NCBI GenBank assembly: GCA_035399845.1
Contig: DAOPJV010000012.1
Span: forward strand, 65,097 to 129,096
Source of the DNA: ECT2AJA-110-A sp035399845
Lineage (GTDB): Bacteria > Planctomycetota > Phycisphaerae > UBA1845 > UTPLA1
Direction of reading: 5' to 3'
DNA: 64,000 bases
In this document: one piece after another, positions 1 through 8,371 of the stretch
How positions within the stretch are numbered: the stretch's first letter is position 1
Layout of the letters: the number at the start of each line of letters is the position of its first letter
Notes under the pieces: generated by a model
Databases searched by the model: none
Told to the model about the DNA's origin: nothing
What the model saw: the letters and a program-made list of their open reading frames with translations, nothing else
Position numbers and translations under genes: made by a program

Positions 1-92
1 TTGTGGCGTTCCCTGACGTACGGGAAACGCCAACCCATGACGCGGACGCCCCGATGATGAGCGCGCCGTTCACGCCGCGCCACAGGCTCGTG

Positions 93-98
93 TACAAT
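93..98 (+). promoter_or_regulatory. Putative -10 element upstream of the lipoprotein gene
   Basis: TACAAT lies 42 nt before the ATG at 141. A weak -35 (TTCACG, 69-74) sits 18 nt upstream. The leader contains a 9-codon reading frame (ATG at 115) whose TGA overlaps the ATG at 141, so translation could be coupled. Motif reading only. Confidence 0.35.
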
Positions 99-140
99 CC
101 TGACACGCTCGCAGATGAATGACAGGAACTGGAGACGCAA

Positions 141-1502
141 ATGACGCCGGAACCCGCCTGGAATCCGCTCAACGCGCTGGTCCGCCGCCTGCGGACCATG
201 TCACTATCCATCGTGTTGCGTTGCGGCGCTCTCATTGCGATCACGGGGGCCGTCGCCTGCGCACCGCGCGTCATCCTCTCGCCTCCCGTCGAATGGCCGG
301 GGGAATGGCGAAGTCACAAGCTCTACCACACGCCCCGCGCTTTGATCTACGCGACCAGCGCCGCGGCCGCAGGTGAGGCGGATCGGCTGACCAACGACAT
401 CGCGACAAGACGTCACCTCCCGACGCCTTCGGAGGCCAATCCCGAGAAGGGCCTCATCATCGTCTCAGATCGCAACGATGCGCCGATTTCGGACGATCTC
501 GACGAACTGCTGTCGATGTTCATCTACGGCCAGGCCCAGCTCGCCGGCGTTGCCAACCCCCAGGAAGATCGCGTCGCGAAGGTGCGCGAGCGCATGCGGG
601 AGGATGACGGCGCCATGCGGCCGATCCTGGGCCTGTTTCTTCGGATGACGCCACTCCCGATCGCCGACGCCGCCGTCTCACAGAAACTCCAGCTGCCGTC
701 GGACGCGTCGCCGGCCGTCGCGTGGGCCGGCGTACTGCCAACAAACGCCCTGATACACGAGAAATCCGGCGAATTGCTGGACGTGATGCTGGATGCGGCC
801 GCCACGCGAGAAGAGCTCCCGGCCGGCGCTCGCCTGCTGATCTCTCCGATGATGCCGATGATCCGAGGCGCCCTGGCGAAGGAAGTGCTCAAGCAGCGTG
901 ACGCCTCATTCGAGAATATTGTCCGGCAGGATGATCCCGTCTGGATCGCCGAGCGCGACGCCAGAAGGATCGCCATAGCCGCGTGGCCAGTCGTCGTCCG
1001 CGCGGATCGCCCGCAAGCCGCCTACGACGCCGCCTATCTGCGAATCCGGGAGTCGGCGAACAAGCTGCCGGAAGAAACCAACGTCCTGCGCGCACTGGCC
1101 GCCGCTGAATATCGAACGAGGCGTTACGAGGAAGCCGTCGCCACGCTCGATCGCGTGCGCGAACTCGACAGGCGCCGTGTCGAAACGTCCAGCGCCGGCG
1201 CCCTCGGGGATGTCGTCAGGCAAATGGCGCCCGCCACGTCCGGCGCCGTTGATACCGCGTTCGAGAAGGCGGCCAGGAGTCGCCCGAGTGATCTCGCGTT
1301 TCGCGCGATGGCGGCGCATCGCCTGGGCCGCGGTGAAATGGCGAACGAGGCGTTCGATCAACTGACAACGCGCCTCGCGGCCCTTCACGATGACGCGGAC
1401 GACGAAGAGCGTACGCTCCATCGCGAGGCGGCCAGCCTGCTGGGCCGCAGTACTCAACCCACAACGCAGCCCGCTAGCGACGCTTCGTCGTCCGCTCACT
1501 GA
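141..1502 (+). CDS. Putative lipoprotein with C-terminal TPR-like helices
   Basis: Unrecognised 453-aa protein. After about 20 basic residues comes a hydrophobic stretch (about residues 22-38) ending in TGAVAC, which resembles a lipobox and would make this an outer- or inner-membrane lipoprotein. Residues 300-440 are alpha-helical, Ala/Arg/Leu-rich and read like degenerate TPRs (for example AAAEYRTRRYEEAVATLDRV). No catalytic motif is evident. The ATG at 141 is chosen because GGAG lies 6-7 nt upstream; the internal ATG at 198 has no such site and would begin just before the hydrophobic core. The 3' end overlaps the convergent downstream gene by 29 bp. The function is unknown. Confidence 0.8.
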   Translation: MTPEPAWNPLNALVRRLRTMSLSIVLRCGALIAITGAVACAPRVILSPPVEWPGEWRSHKLYHTPRALIYATSAAAAGEADRLTNDIATRRHLPTPSEANPEKGLIIVSDRNDAPISDDLDELLSMFIYGQAQLAGVANPQEDRVAKVRERMREDDGAMRPILGLFLRMTPLPIADAAVSQKLQLPSDASPAVAWAGVLPTNALIHEKSGELLDVMLDAAATREELPAGARLLISPMMPMIRGALAKEVLKQRDASFENIVRQDDPVWIAERDARRIAIAAWPVVVRADRPQAAYDAAYLRIRESANKLPEETNVLRALAAAEYRTRRYEEAVATLDRVRELDRRRVETSSAGALGDVVRQMAPATSGAVDTAFEKAARSRPSDLAFRAMAAHRLGRGEMANEAFDQLTTRLAALHDDADDEERTLHREAASLLGRSTQPTTQPASDASSSAH

Positions 1503-2556
1503 TACGCTGCGCCGCGGCAAACGCCTTGCCCAGATCCGCCTCGCCGATCGCGTTCGCCCAACCGGCGTCGGGCTGCGCCTTCACCTTCGCCAGCAGCGCA
1601 AGCTGGCTGGGGCACAGGAATTCGTCCGGATTCCGCCGTCCATGCAGCGCCGCGTTGATGCGCGCCGCCTGCGTCGGCGTCATCGGGACGAAGCGATACG
1701 GCGACTTCGACAGGTAGTACTTCGGTTCCGAATCGGGGCGTGTCTTGTCGTCCGTTCGAATCGCGTCCAGACCTTTGATCGACGCGCAGGCCGCTTGCTG
1801 CTGATCCGTTCGGCTGAAGACGACGCTTGCGCATCGCACCTTGCGCGCTTCGGCCACGAGATTCGCGAATGACAGCGCCCGGCCGTCATACCAGACATCC
1901 ACGACCTCCCGCCCTTTCACGAACCCCGGCGCCGTTTCGACGACCCCCGCCAGGCCGCCAAGCTGACCTTCGCCTTCCCAGAAGCAATGCATGGCAAACG
2001 TCGCCCGCTCCAGACCGCGCTTGCGGGCCATTGACGCGTCATTCAGCAGCCGCAGGTAGGCCGGAACATCCCGCTTCTCCTTCTCCAGCGCCGTCACCAT
2101 CGCCGAGACCAGTCCCGCGACGGAGTAGTCGCCGGCCACACGCGTGGCCAGTTCGCCGCGATCGTGACGCGTAATCCGCACGACCGGATTGTTCCAGGCC
2201 GGCTCCTTGAAGGACTTCAGCGTGGTTTCGTCATCCCCCGGGATGTTGTTGTAGACGGCGACGGGCACAAACAGGGACTCGGCGGCGTCACGAATCAGGG
2301 GATGACTCAGAACAAGATCGCCGTATGACTTGCACGTGCCGCAGCCCGGCACTTCCTGAAACAGAATCAGCAGCGGTCTGCCCGACCGCTTCGATTCGGC
2401 CGCCGCCGCGTCGAACCCGCGGCGCCAGGAGATCGTTCCGAGTTCCTGCGGTGTGGCCGACGTCGCGCCGCCATCCTCCGCGCGTATCGACAGCGCCACG
2501 ATCCCCGTCAGAGCGGCGCCCCCCAGCGCGACTATCATCCGTTGCGTCATTCGCAT
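1474..2556 (-). CDS. Thioredoxin-like protein (VPGCGTC) with MsrA-like C-terminal half
   Basis: 360 aa with a signal-peptide-like N-terminus (to about residue 26), so probably exported. Residues 40-130 form a thioredoxin-like domain whose redox motif is EVPGCGTCK. This matches the family I know as VPGUxxT thioredoxin-like (seleno)proteins, here with Cys instead of selenocysteine. Residues about 185-255 resemble methionine sulfoxide reductase A: HCFWEGE corresponds to the MsrA catalytic GCFWG, followed by a GVVETAPGF and VVDVWYD pattern. The C-terminal 100 residues are unassigned. A plausible role is envelope thiol or Met-sulfoxide repair (inferred). The start is supported by GAGG about 9 nt upstream. 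The gene is convergent with the lipoprotein gene. Confidence 0.75.
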   Translation of the reverse strand: MRMTQRMIVALGGAALTGIVALSIRAEDGGATSATPQELGTISWRRGFDAAAAESKRSGRPLLILFQEVPGCGTCKSYGDLVLSHPLIRDAAESLFVPVAVYNNIPGDDETTLKSFKEPAWNNPVVRITRHDRGELATRVAGDYSVAGLVSAMVTALEKEKRDVPAYLRLLNDASMARKRGLERATFAMHCFWEGEGQLGGLAGVVETAPGFVKGREVVDVWYDGRALSFANLVAEARKVRCASVVFSRTDQQQAACASIKGLDAIRTDDKTRPDSEPKYYLSKSPYRFVPMTPTQAARINAALHGRRNPDEFLCPSQLALLAKVKAQPDAGWANAIGEADLGKAFAAAQRISERTTKRR

Positions 2557-2713
2557 ATTGATGACCTCATTTCATTTCGGTGTCGGCGGCGCACAGCCGC
2601 GCCGCTCGCTCTTATTCCGCGGATGGCCTCTGTGATTTCGAAAAGTCGGAGATCCGCCGAGATTTCGACGACATCGTCCCAGGACGCCGACACGACAGGT
2701 CCGATCCGCCAAT

Positions 2714-2719
2714 TATAAT
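2714..2719 (+). promoter_or_regulatory. Perfect TATAAT -10 box, 7 nt before an ATG
   Basis: TATAAT ends 7 nt before the ATG at 2727 and no Shine-Dalgarno sequence is present, so the transcript probably starts at or next to the ATG (leaderless). Confidence 0.5.
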
Positions 2720-2726
2720 TCCGCCC

Positions 2727-4019
2727 ATGACCGACGCCCGCCCCATCGATCAATCCAGACGCCGGATGGACCGGCGTGACCTGCTGGCGATCGCGTTCGT
2801 CTATCTCGCCCTCGCGCTGCTCATCGGTCCCCGAACACCATACGGCAAATGGAACGTCTCTCCCAAGTTTGAGACGCTCGGGCAGAACATCGCCCTCGCC
2901 GAGACCATGGCGTGGCGAGAGGGCCATCTCTCGCTCGACGAGGATTTCTACGAAGACGCCGAGTTCAACGGCAAGACCTACAGCGTTGTGGGGCTCGCCT
3001 TCACGATCATCTCGGTTCCGATCACCTGGATCGCGGACCTTCTGGGCTGCGCCACGCACTTTCCTCGGCCCGTCTATTTTCTCCTGATGACGATCCCGAT
3101 CCCGATCGTCGCCTACCTGTCAATACGCCGCTTCGTTTCGTCGCCCGCATGGGCCGCCCTGCTGTCGATCGGTTTCGTGTGCGGCACGCCGATGGGCCCG
3201 GAGATCGGCTCGTGCTATACAGGCAACATCTACGACATCAATCATGTCATCGCCGTGACTGGAGTCTTCCTCATCGCGGCGGACCTTCTCGGCGCACGTC
3301 GCATCTGGCCCGCCGCGATCGGTCTCATTCTTTCCTGCTGGTCGCGGCAGATGACGTGCCTTTATTCGGCGCCGCTCCTGCTGATTGCGTGGCGCGCGAC
3401 ATCCGTCCGGTCTTCAGCAGGCCCGGCGCTGTCCGCTGACGCGACAACGCCGCGTCGTTACCGACCCATCGCGTTCGCAGTCCTCGGGATCGCCATCGCC
3501 GGCGGTATCCCGCTCACGCTGAACTACCTGAAGTTCGGCAACCCGCTCGACACGGGATACGTGCATCTCTACGCCGATCGCACGGACCCCATCGCGGAAC
3601 GCGCCCGCTCCGCCCTGTTCAGCGTTCGATATCTCTGGATGCATCTGCGCGCCATGCACCTTGACTTCGCGCCCTGGGATATTCGTCACGGGAAGCTCCA
3701 CATCGATATCGTCGACGTCATCGGCGGCAGCCTCTGGCTGACGACGCCGCTCACCATCGGTATCTTCCTGACTGTCCGTCGCTGGTGGAAAGACATCGAC
3801 GCCCGCATCCTGGTCCTCGGAACGATCCCCGTCATCATCGGACTCCACCTTTACCATACGACGGGCGGACCACCCGGAATGTACCGCTACGCGCTGGATT
3901 TCCTCCCGATCTGGTGGCTCGCGATCGCCCCCGCCACGGAATCATCCCCGCAGGCGAAACGCGTCACTGTCGCGGCTGTCGCCTACAGCGTCCTCTACTA
4001 CGCAGTGCTCCATTGGTAA
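2727..4019 (+). CDS. Multi-spanning membrane protein, glycosyltransferase/mannosyltransferase-like
   Basis: 430 aa counted from the ATG at 2727. After a short basic N-terminus there are about nine to ten hydrophobic segments, starting with LLAIAFVYLALALLIGP and ending near the C-terminus. The polar stretch after the first helix (about residues 25-75) contains GHLSLDEDFYED, an acidic first loop like those of GT-C type glycosyltransferases and DUF2723-like proteins. I cannot name a substrate. A longer reading frame opens at a GTG at 2580, but the ATG at 2727 follows a perfect TATAAT and begins just before the first helix. It is followed by the lipid A cluster on the same strand. Confidence 0.7.
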   Translation: MTDARPIDQSRRRMDRRDLLAIAFVYLALALLIGPRTPYGKWNVSPKFETLGQNIALAETMAWREGHLSLDEDFYEDAEFNGKTYSVVGLAFTIISVPITWIADLLGCATHFPRPVYFLLMTIPIPIVAYLSIRRFVSSPAWAALLSIGFVCGTPMGPEIGSCYTGNIYDINHVIAVTGVFLIAADLLGARRIWPAAIGLILSCWSRQMTCLYSAPLLLIAWRATSVRSSAGPALSADATTPRRYRPIAFAVLGIAIAGGIPLTLNYLKFGNPLDTGYVHLYADRTDPIAERARSALFSVRYLWMHLRAMHLDFAPWDIRHGKLHIDIVDVIGGSLWLTTPLTIGIFLTVRRWWKDIDARILVLGTIPVIIGLHLYHTTGGPPGMYRYALDFLPIWWLAIAPATESSPQAKRVTVAAVAYSVLYYAVLHW

Positions 4020-4119
4020 GACGACAACGCCCTGCTCGGCTTGCGTTTCGCCTATCGTCGGCGACAATCGCCCCAGCGAAACGGTCGAAAATGACCCCTT
4101 GACCCTCTGGAGAATCCTG

Positions 4120-4770
4120 ATGTCGAAACTCACCGCTCGACTTACAGCCCTGACGCTCGGCGGCGCGATCTTTGCGTTCGCCACATACGGGTCCGCCCAG
4201 CCGGCGGCCTCATCGGCCCCGTCCAACACGCGCGTGGCCGTCGTCAATCTGCATCGCATCTTCGACGAGACTCGGCAGATCGCCGACCTGAACGCCAAAA
4301 TCAAGCAACAGGAAACGGACTTCCGCGCAGAAGCGCAGCGCCGCAAGGAAGTCATCGAGACCAAGCAGACGGAACTCGTCGCGTTTCGACCCGGCACGCC
4401 CGATTACGAATCGCGCCGCAAGGACCTTGTTCGCCTGAATATCGAGTCCAACGTCTGGCTCCAGACAACGGAGTCGGAACTCGAACGAATGAAGTTCGAC
4501 TGGACGCAGTTGATCTACGAGAAGGCGCTTGATATCACCCGGCAGATCGGCAATGAGCGAGGCTTTGACGCCATCCTTCAGTTCAAGGACTACAAGCCGA
4601 ACCTGATCGATCCGAACGTGCAGGCGATTCGGCGCGTCATCCAGGAGCGCGATGTCATCTACCATCGCGCCGACATCGACATCACGGACGAGGTCATCCG
4701 CCGAATGGACCAGTCCTATCAGTCACAGCCCCGTGCGACGAACACGGCGACACCGATGGGCGGTCCCTGA
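4120..4770 (+). CDS. OmpH/Skp-family periplasmic chaperone-like protein
   Basis: 216 aa with a signal peptide (residues about 1-27, cleavage after GSAQ). The mature protein starts with TRVAVVNLHRIFDE, the typical Skp/OmpH opening (VAVVDxxxxF), followed by a long alpha-helical coiled-coil arm rich in Lys/Glu/Arg and a return helix with the pattern GFDAILQFKD. Family proteins hold unfolded outer-membrane proteins in the periplasm. It lies directly upstream of lpxD, the classic skp-lpxD order of Gram-negative envelope operons. TGGAGA about 7 nt before the ATG at 4120 decides the start over the earlier in-frame ATG. The Pro-rich C-terminal 20 residues look disordered. Confidence 0.88.
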   Translation: MSKLTARLTALTLGGAIFAFATYGSAQPAASSAPSNTRVAVVNLHRIFDETRQIADLNAKIKQQETDFRAEAQRRKEVIETKQTELVAFRPGTPDYESRRKDLVRLNIESNVWLQTTESELERMKFDWTQLIYEKALDITRQIGNERGFDAILQFKDYKPNLIDPNVQAIRRVIQERDVIYHRADIDITDEVIRRMDQSYQSQPRATNTATPMGGP

Positions 4771-4899
4771 CCCGACATCCGTCCAGTGTCGACTGAGATG
4801 TCGCAGGCCCCGGGCCGCCGCCGCGAATCGGCCCGGGCCGCGAGACGAGTCCGATTCGCGGCGCCACGCCGAACGGTCGGCGCCTGGGGACGCCCTGTC

Positions 4900-5949
4900 A
4901 TGACAACATCCGTTACTCTTCGAGAGGTCGTCTCGATCCTCCGGGCCGAGCCCGCCCCCTCGCTCGATCTCGAGATTCGCGTCAGCGGGCTGGCCGCCCT
5001 CGCCGTCGCCGATGCGAGCAGCGTTTCCTGGGTGGATGGTCCCAGGTGGGTCCAGGCCGCCCGCGAGACCCGCGCCGCCGCCATCGTCGTCGCGGCCGAT
5101 CTGGCCGGCGACCTGCCGAATTGCCTCGTCGTCCCGGATGTCCAGGCCGCCATGGCCGACCTGCTCGATCGCTTCGCCCCCGAGGCGCCTCCCCCGTCCC
5201 CGGGGATCCATCCCCAGGCCGTCGTGGAACCGGGCGCCCGCGTGGCGCCCAACGCCAGTGTGGGCCCCTTCGCCGTCGTCCGGGCGGGGGCCGTTGTCGG
5301 CGAGCGAACCGTCGTCGGGGCCGCTGTCAGTATTGGGCGGGACGTTGTTATTGGCGCCGACTGCCTTCTGTACGATCACGTGGTGATATATGACCGCTGC
5401 GTCCTGGCCGATCGCGTCATCATCCACGCCAACAGCGTCATCGGGGCCGACGGATTCGGCTATATTTTCCGGAACGGACAACATCGAAAGTTGCGCCATA
5501 TCGGGACCGTTGTATTAGAAGAGGATGTCGAAGTCGGCGCGTGCACGACGATCGATCGCGCCAAAGTCGGCGAGACGCGCATCGGGCGCGGATCCAAGAT
5601 TGATAACCATGTTCAGGTCGCCCATAATGTCCAGATTGGCCCGCTCTGCATACTCGCAGGACAAGTCGGCTTGTCCGGAAGCGTGCGTCTCGGCGCAGGT
5701 TGTGTGCTGGGCGGCCAGGCCGGCGTAGCCGATGGGGTCCGCCTGGCGAACGGAACACGCATCGCTGCGCAGTCCGGCATCATGGGTGATGTGGATGAGC
5801 CGCAGCAGACGCTGATGGGGTATCCGGCACAGGACTTCATGACGCACAAACGCGAGTTGGCTCGCGTTCGGCGTCTCCCGCAACTGAACGATCGCGTCAA
5901 CGCTCTGGAAAAGAAAGTAGCCAGCCTTGAGGGCGCAAAGGACCATTGA
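4900..5949 (+). CDS. lpxD: UDP-3-O-acylglucosamine N-acyltransferase
   Basis: 349 aa, the usual family length. Residues 1-100 form the LpxD N-terminal uridine-binding domain (SGLAALAVADASSVSWVDG). A left-handed beta-helix of hexapeptide repeats spans about 105-320, with family segments NSVIGADGFGYIF, TTIDRAKVGETRIG and DNHVQVAHNVQIG containing the catalytic-type His. A coiled C-terminal helix follows (LNDRVNALEKKVASLEGAK). It adds the second 3-hydroxyacyl chain, from acyl-ACP, to UDP-3-O-acyl-glucosamine in the cytoplasm. The ATG at 4900 matches family N-termini; an in-frame ATG at 4786 would add a basic tail. The 3' end overlaps lpxC-fabZ by 23 bp. Confidence 0.95.
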   Translation: MTTSVTLREVVSILRAEPAPSLDLEIRVSGLAALAVADASSVSWVDGPRWVQAARETRAAAIVVAADLAGDLPNCLVVPDVQAAMADLLDRFAPEAPPPSPGIHPQAVVEPGARVAPNASVGPFAVVRAGAVVGERTVVGAAVSIGRDVVIGADCLLYDHVVIYDRCVLADRVIIHANSVIGADGFGYIFRNGQHRKLRHIGTVVLEEDVEVGACTTIDRAKVGETRIGRGSKIDNHVQVAHNVQIGPLCILAGQVGLSGSVRLGAGCVLGGQAGVADGVRLANGTRIAAQSGIMGDVDEPQQTLMGYPAQDFMTHKRELARVRRLPQLNDRVNALEKKVASLEGAKDH

Positions 5950-7237
5950 GAACCCCGCCGATATCCGCGGCCGAGGCCTGTTTACGGGCGCGGAAGTCAC
6001 GCTGCGCTTCAAGCCCGCCGAGCCGGATTCCGGCGTGACCTTCGTCCGTCTCGATACGGACGTCCCCACGCGCATTCCCGCCCATGTTCGCAACGTCACG
6101 AAGCGCGCCCGACGCAGCGCCATTCGAAACGGCACCTACGCCGTTGAGACCGTCGAACACTGCATGGCGGCCCTCCACGGTCTCGGCATCGACAACATCG
6201 AAATCGAGCTCAACGCCGGCGAACTGCCCGGCGGCGACGGCAGCAGCCTCTTCTTCGTCGACAGCCTGAAGAAGGCCGGCATCATCGAGCAGGAGTCCAA
6301 ACTCAGGCCGATCATCATCGAGGACACGATCCACGTGACCGATGGCGCGGCCGAACTCATCGCCGTCCCCGGTCCGAGGAATCATCTCGATATCCTCTAC
6401 GATCTCGACTACGGTCCCCACGCCGATATCCCGCGACAGTTCCTCGCAATCACGCTGACGGACGAGTCCTTCTGCAGCGATATCGCCTCGGCGCGCACCT
6501 TCCTGCTCGAGGCGGAGGCCAAGCAGTTCCAGGCCGCAGGCATGGGCGCGCATCTCAGCTACAAGGACATCGTCGTCATCGGGAAGGACGGCGTCATCGG
6601 CAACGAGTTCCGTTATCCCGACGAGTGCGTTCGCCACAAGATCCTCGACCTCATCGGCGACGTCTATCTCGCCGGCCGGCCGATTTTCGGCAAGATCATC
6701 GCCACGCGCAGCGGTCACGCCCTCAACCATGAACTCGTCCGCCGGCTGCTCGACGCCATCGAGCGAAAGGATCGACACAACCGCCTCGCGGCCCCGGCCA
6801 CGATCGACGCGCGGCAGCTCCATCGCATCCTGCCGCATCGTTACCCGTTCCTGATGATCGATCGCGTCATCGAGATTGATGGCGATCGGCGCGCCGTCGG
6901 CGTCAAGAACGTCTCCATCAACGAGCCCTTCTTTCAGGGGCACTTCCCGTCGCAGCCGATCATGCCCGGCGTTCTCATCATCGAGGCGATGGCCCAGCTC
7001 GCCGGCATCCTGCTGTCGCAGAAGCTTGAGCACACGGGCAAGATCGCCGTCCTGCTGTCGATGGACAATGTGAAATTCCGCCGCCAGGTCATCCCCGGCG
7101 ATCGGCTTGTCATGGAGGTCGAAACGCTCCGCGTGAAGGCCCGGACCGGCCACGTTCGAGCCCGCGCGACTGTCGAAGACTCCCTCGTCGCACAGGCCGA
7201 GATCAAGTTCATGCTGGTGGACGCCGAACCCGTCTAA
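5927..7237 (+). CDS. lpxC-fabZ: Bifunctional UDP-3-O-acyl-GlcNAc deacetylase / (3R)-hydroxyacyl-ACP dehydratase
   Basis: 436-aa fusion. Residues 1-285 are LpxC: QRTIENP start, VETVEHCMAALHGLGIDN (zinc His), ELPGGDGSS, ARTF, then RHKILDLIGDVYLAG with the second zinc His and Asp, and SGHALNHELV with the catalytic-type His. Residues about 292-436 are FabZ: ILPHRYPFLMIDRV and FFQGHFPSQPIMPGVL with the hot-dog catalytic His and a following Glu. LpxC commits lipid A synthesis; FabZ competes for the same 3-hydroxyacyl-ACP pool. This fusion is known from Bacteroidota, Planctomycetota and relatives. The start is a TTG inside the 3' end of lpxD, chosen because QRTI aligns with family N-termini. Confidence 0.95.
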   Translation: MRAQRTIENPADIRGRGLFTGAEVTLRFKPAEPDSGVTFVRLDTDVPTRIPAHVRNVTKRARRSAIRNGTYAVETVEHCMAALHGLGIDNIEIELNAGELPGGDGSSLFFVDSLKKAGIIEQESKLRPIIIEDTIHVTDGAAELIAVPGPRNHLDILYDLDYGPHADIPRQFLAITLTDESFCSDIASARTFLLEAEAKQFQAAGMGAHLSYKDIVVIGKDGVIGNEFRYPDECVRHKILDLIGDVYLAGRPIFGKIIATRSGHALNHELVRRLLDAIERKDRHNRLAAPATIDARQLHRILPHRYPFLMIDRVIEIDGDRRAVGVKNVSINEPFFQGHFPSQPIMPGVLIIEAMAQLAGILLSQKLEHTGKIAVLLSMDNVKFRRQVIPGDRLVMEVETLRVKARTGHVRARATVEDSLVAQAEIKFMLVDAEPV

Positions 7238-7333
7238 TTCCCACGCCACGCTGAAGATAGGCGCCACTCTCTGGACGATTCTGCGCCGCTCCAAACCCCT
7301 CAAATCGCGCTGGAATCAGTCCGCCCCCTCGGT

Positions 7334-7339
7334 TAGCAT
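7334..7339 (+). promoter_or_regulatory. Weak -10 candidate upstream of lpxA
   Basis: TAGCAT in the 174-bp lpxC-fabZ to lpxA gap, about 70 nt before the lpxA start; TGGAAT (7311-7316) lies 17 nt upstream. This could be an internal promoter. The match is weak. Confidence 0.25.
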
Positions 7340-7411
7340 GAACCCCCGTTAAGACGCGAGATACCGGCGGATCAGCGCGGTCCATTTTCATCCGCCGTGG
7401 TAGGAAGTTAG

Positions 7412-8371
7412 ATGCCCCAGATCGCACCGACGGCGACAGTCGATCCGAAAGCGATTATCGCCGACGACGTACATATAGGTCCCGGCTGCTACATCGGACC
7501 GGAGGTCACGGTCGGCCGGGGATCCCGTCTCATTGCCAATGTCACGGTCCTCGGCAAGACGCGGCTCGGCGAACATAACGTGTGCTACCCCGCCGTCGTC
7601 CTCGGCGCCGCCCCGCAGGATCTGAAGTACAAGGGTGGCGATACCGAACTGATCATTGGCGATCACAATATCTTCCGTGAGAACTTCACGGCCCATCTCG
7701 GCACCGAAATCGGCGGTGGCGTCACGGAGATCGGCAGCCATAACCAGTTCCAGGTCGGCTCCCACATCGCGCACGATGTCAAAGTCGGCCATCACTGCAT
7801 CCTGTCGAACTCCGTCCAGATCGCCGGCCATGTGAACATCGAGGATCACGTCGTCATCGGCGGCCTCGCCGGCGTCCAGCAGTTCGTCACGCTCGGCAGC
7901 TACTGCTTCCTGGCCGGCGCCGCCCGCTGCACGGCCGATACGCCTCCCTATGTCATTTTTGGTCCCGACGGCGCCATCAACGGCGTCAACGTCCGAGGCC
8001 TGGCCCGCTGGGGCTTCTCCGATGTGACAGTCCAGCAGCTGCGCGATCTCTGTCGCGTGCTCTTCCCGCGCCGCAGCGCCGCGCCGACGCAGCATCGCCT
8101 GCGCAATCTGTACGGTCTGCTGGCGCCCCGCGGCGCCGACAAGACGGGCGTCGCCACGCTCGCCAAGCGCGTGCGCGAGGCGGATTCCCGCGCGTTCACG
8201 GACGAACACTGCCAGTACCTGCTGGCCTTCGTCAAACGATCGATACAGTCCGGCGTCCACGGCCGCTATCTGGAAAGCCGCCGACGCGACTCCGGCAGCC
8301 CGCCACCTGAGTTTTATCGCAAAGGTCTCCGCGATAGCGGCGATGGAAACGGAGCGACTTCGCCCGCATGA
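7412..8371 (+). CDS. lpxA: Acyl-ACP--UDP-N-acetylglucosamine O-acyltransferase
   Basis: 319 aa; a typical LpxA is about 260, so it has a longer, Arg/Ser-rich C-terminus. The hexapeptide beta-helix occupies residues 1-190 (IAPTATVDPKAIIADDVHIG, YPAVVLGAAPQDLKYKGGDT, FRENFTAHLGTE). SHIAHDVKVGHHCILSN carries the catalytic-type His, followed by GGLAGVQQFVTLGSYCFLAGAA and PPYVIFGPDGAINGVNVRGLARWG, a strongly LpxA-like block. A helical C-terminal domain follows. It performs the first step of lipid A synthesis. GGAAG upstream of the ATG at 7412 supports the start. The stop overlaps the next gene by 4 bp (ATGA), indicating coupling with the oxidoreductase. Confidence 0.93.
   Translation: MPQIAPTATVDPKAIIADDVHIGPGCYIGPEVTVGRGSRLIANVTVLGKTRLGEHNVCYPAVVLGAAPQDLKYKGGDTELIIGDHNIFRENFTAHLGTEIGGGVTEIGSHNQFQVGSHIAHDVKVGHHCILSNSVQIAGHVNIEDHVVIGGLAGVQQFVTLGSYCFLAGAARCTADTPPYVIFGPDGAINGVNVRGLARWGFSDVTVQQLRDLCRVLFPRRSAAPTQHRLRNLYGLLAPRGADKTGVATLAKRVREADSRAFTDEHCQYLLAFVKRSIQSGVHGRYLESRRRDSGSPPPEFYRKGLRDSGDGNGATSPA

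Noticed and set aside
1474..2556. Selenoprotein
   Set aside because: The redox site reads VPGCGTC with ordinary Cys codons and the frame has no internal TGA, so no selenocysteine is needed.
5897..7303. Long open frame (468 codons) antisense to lpxC-fabZ
   Set aside because: Product lacks any family pattern; it mirrors the third-position GC bias of the sense gene, whose motifs are intact.
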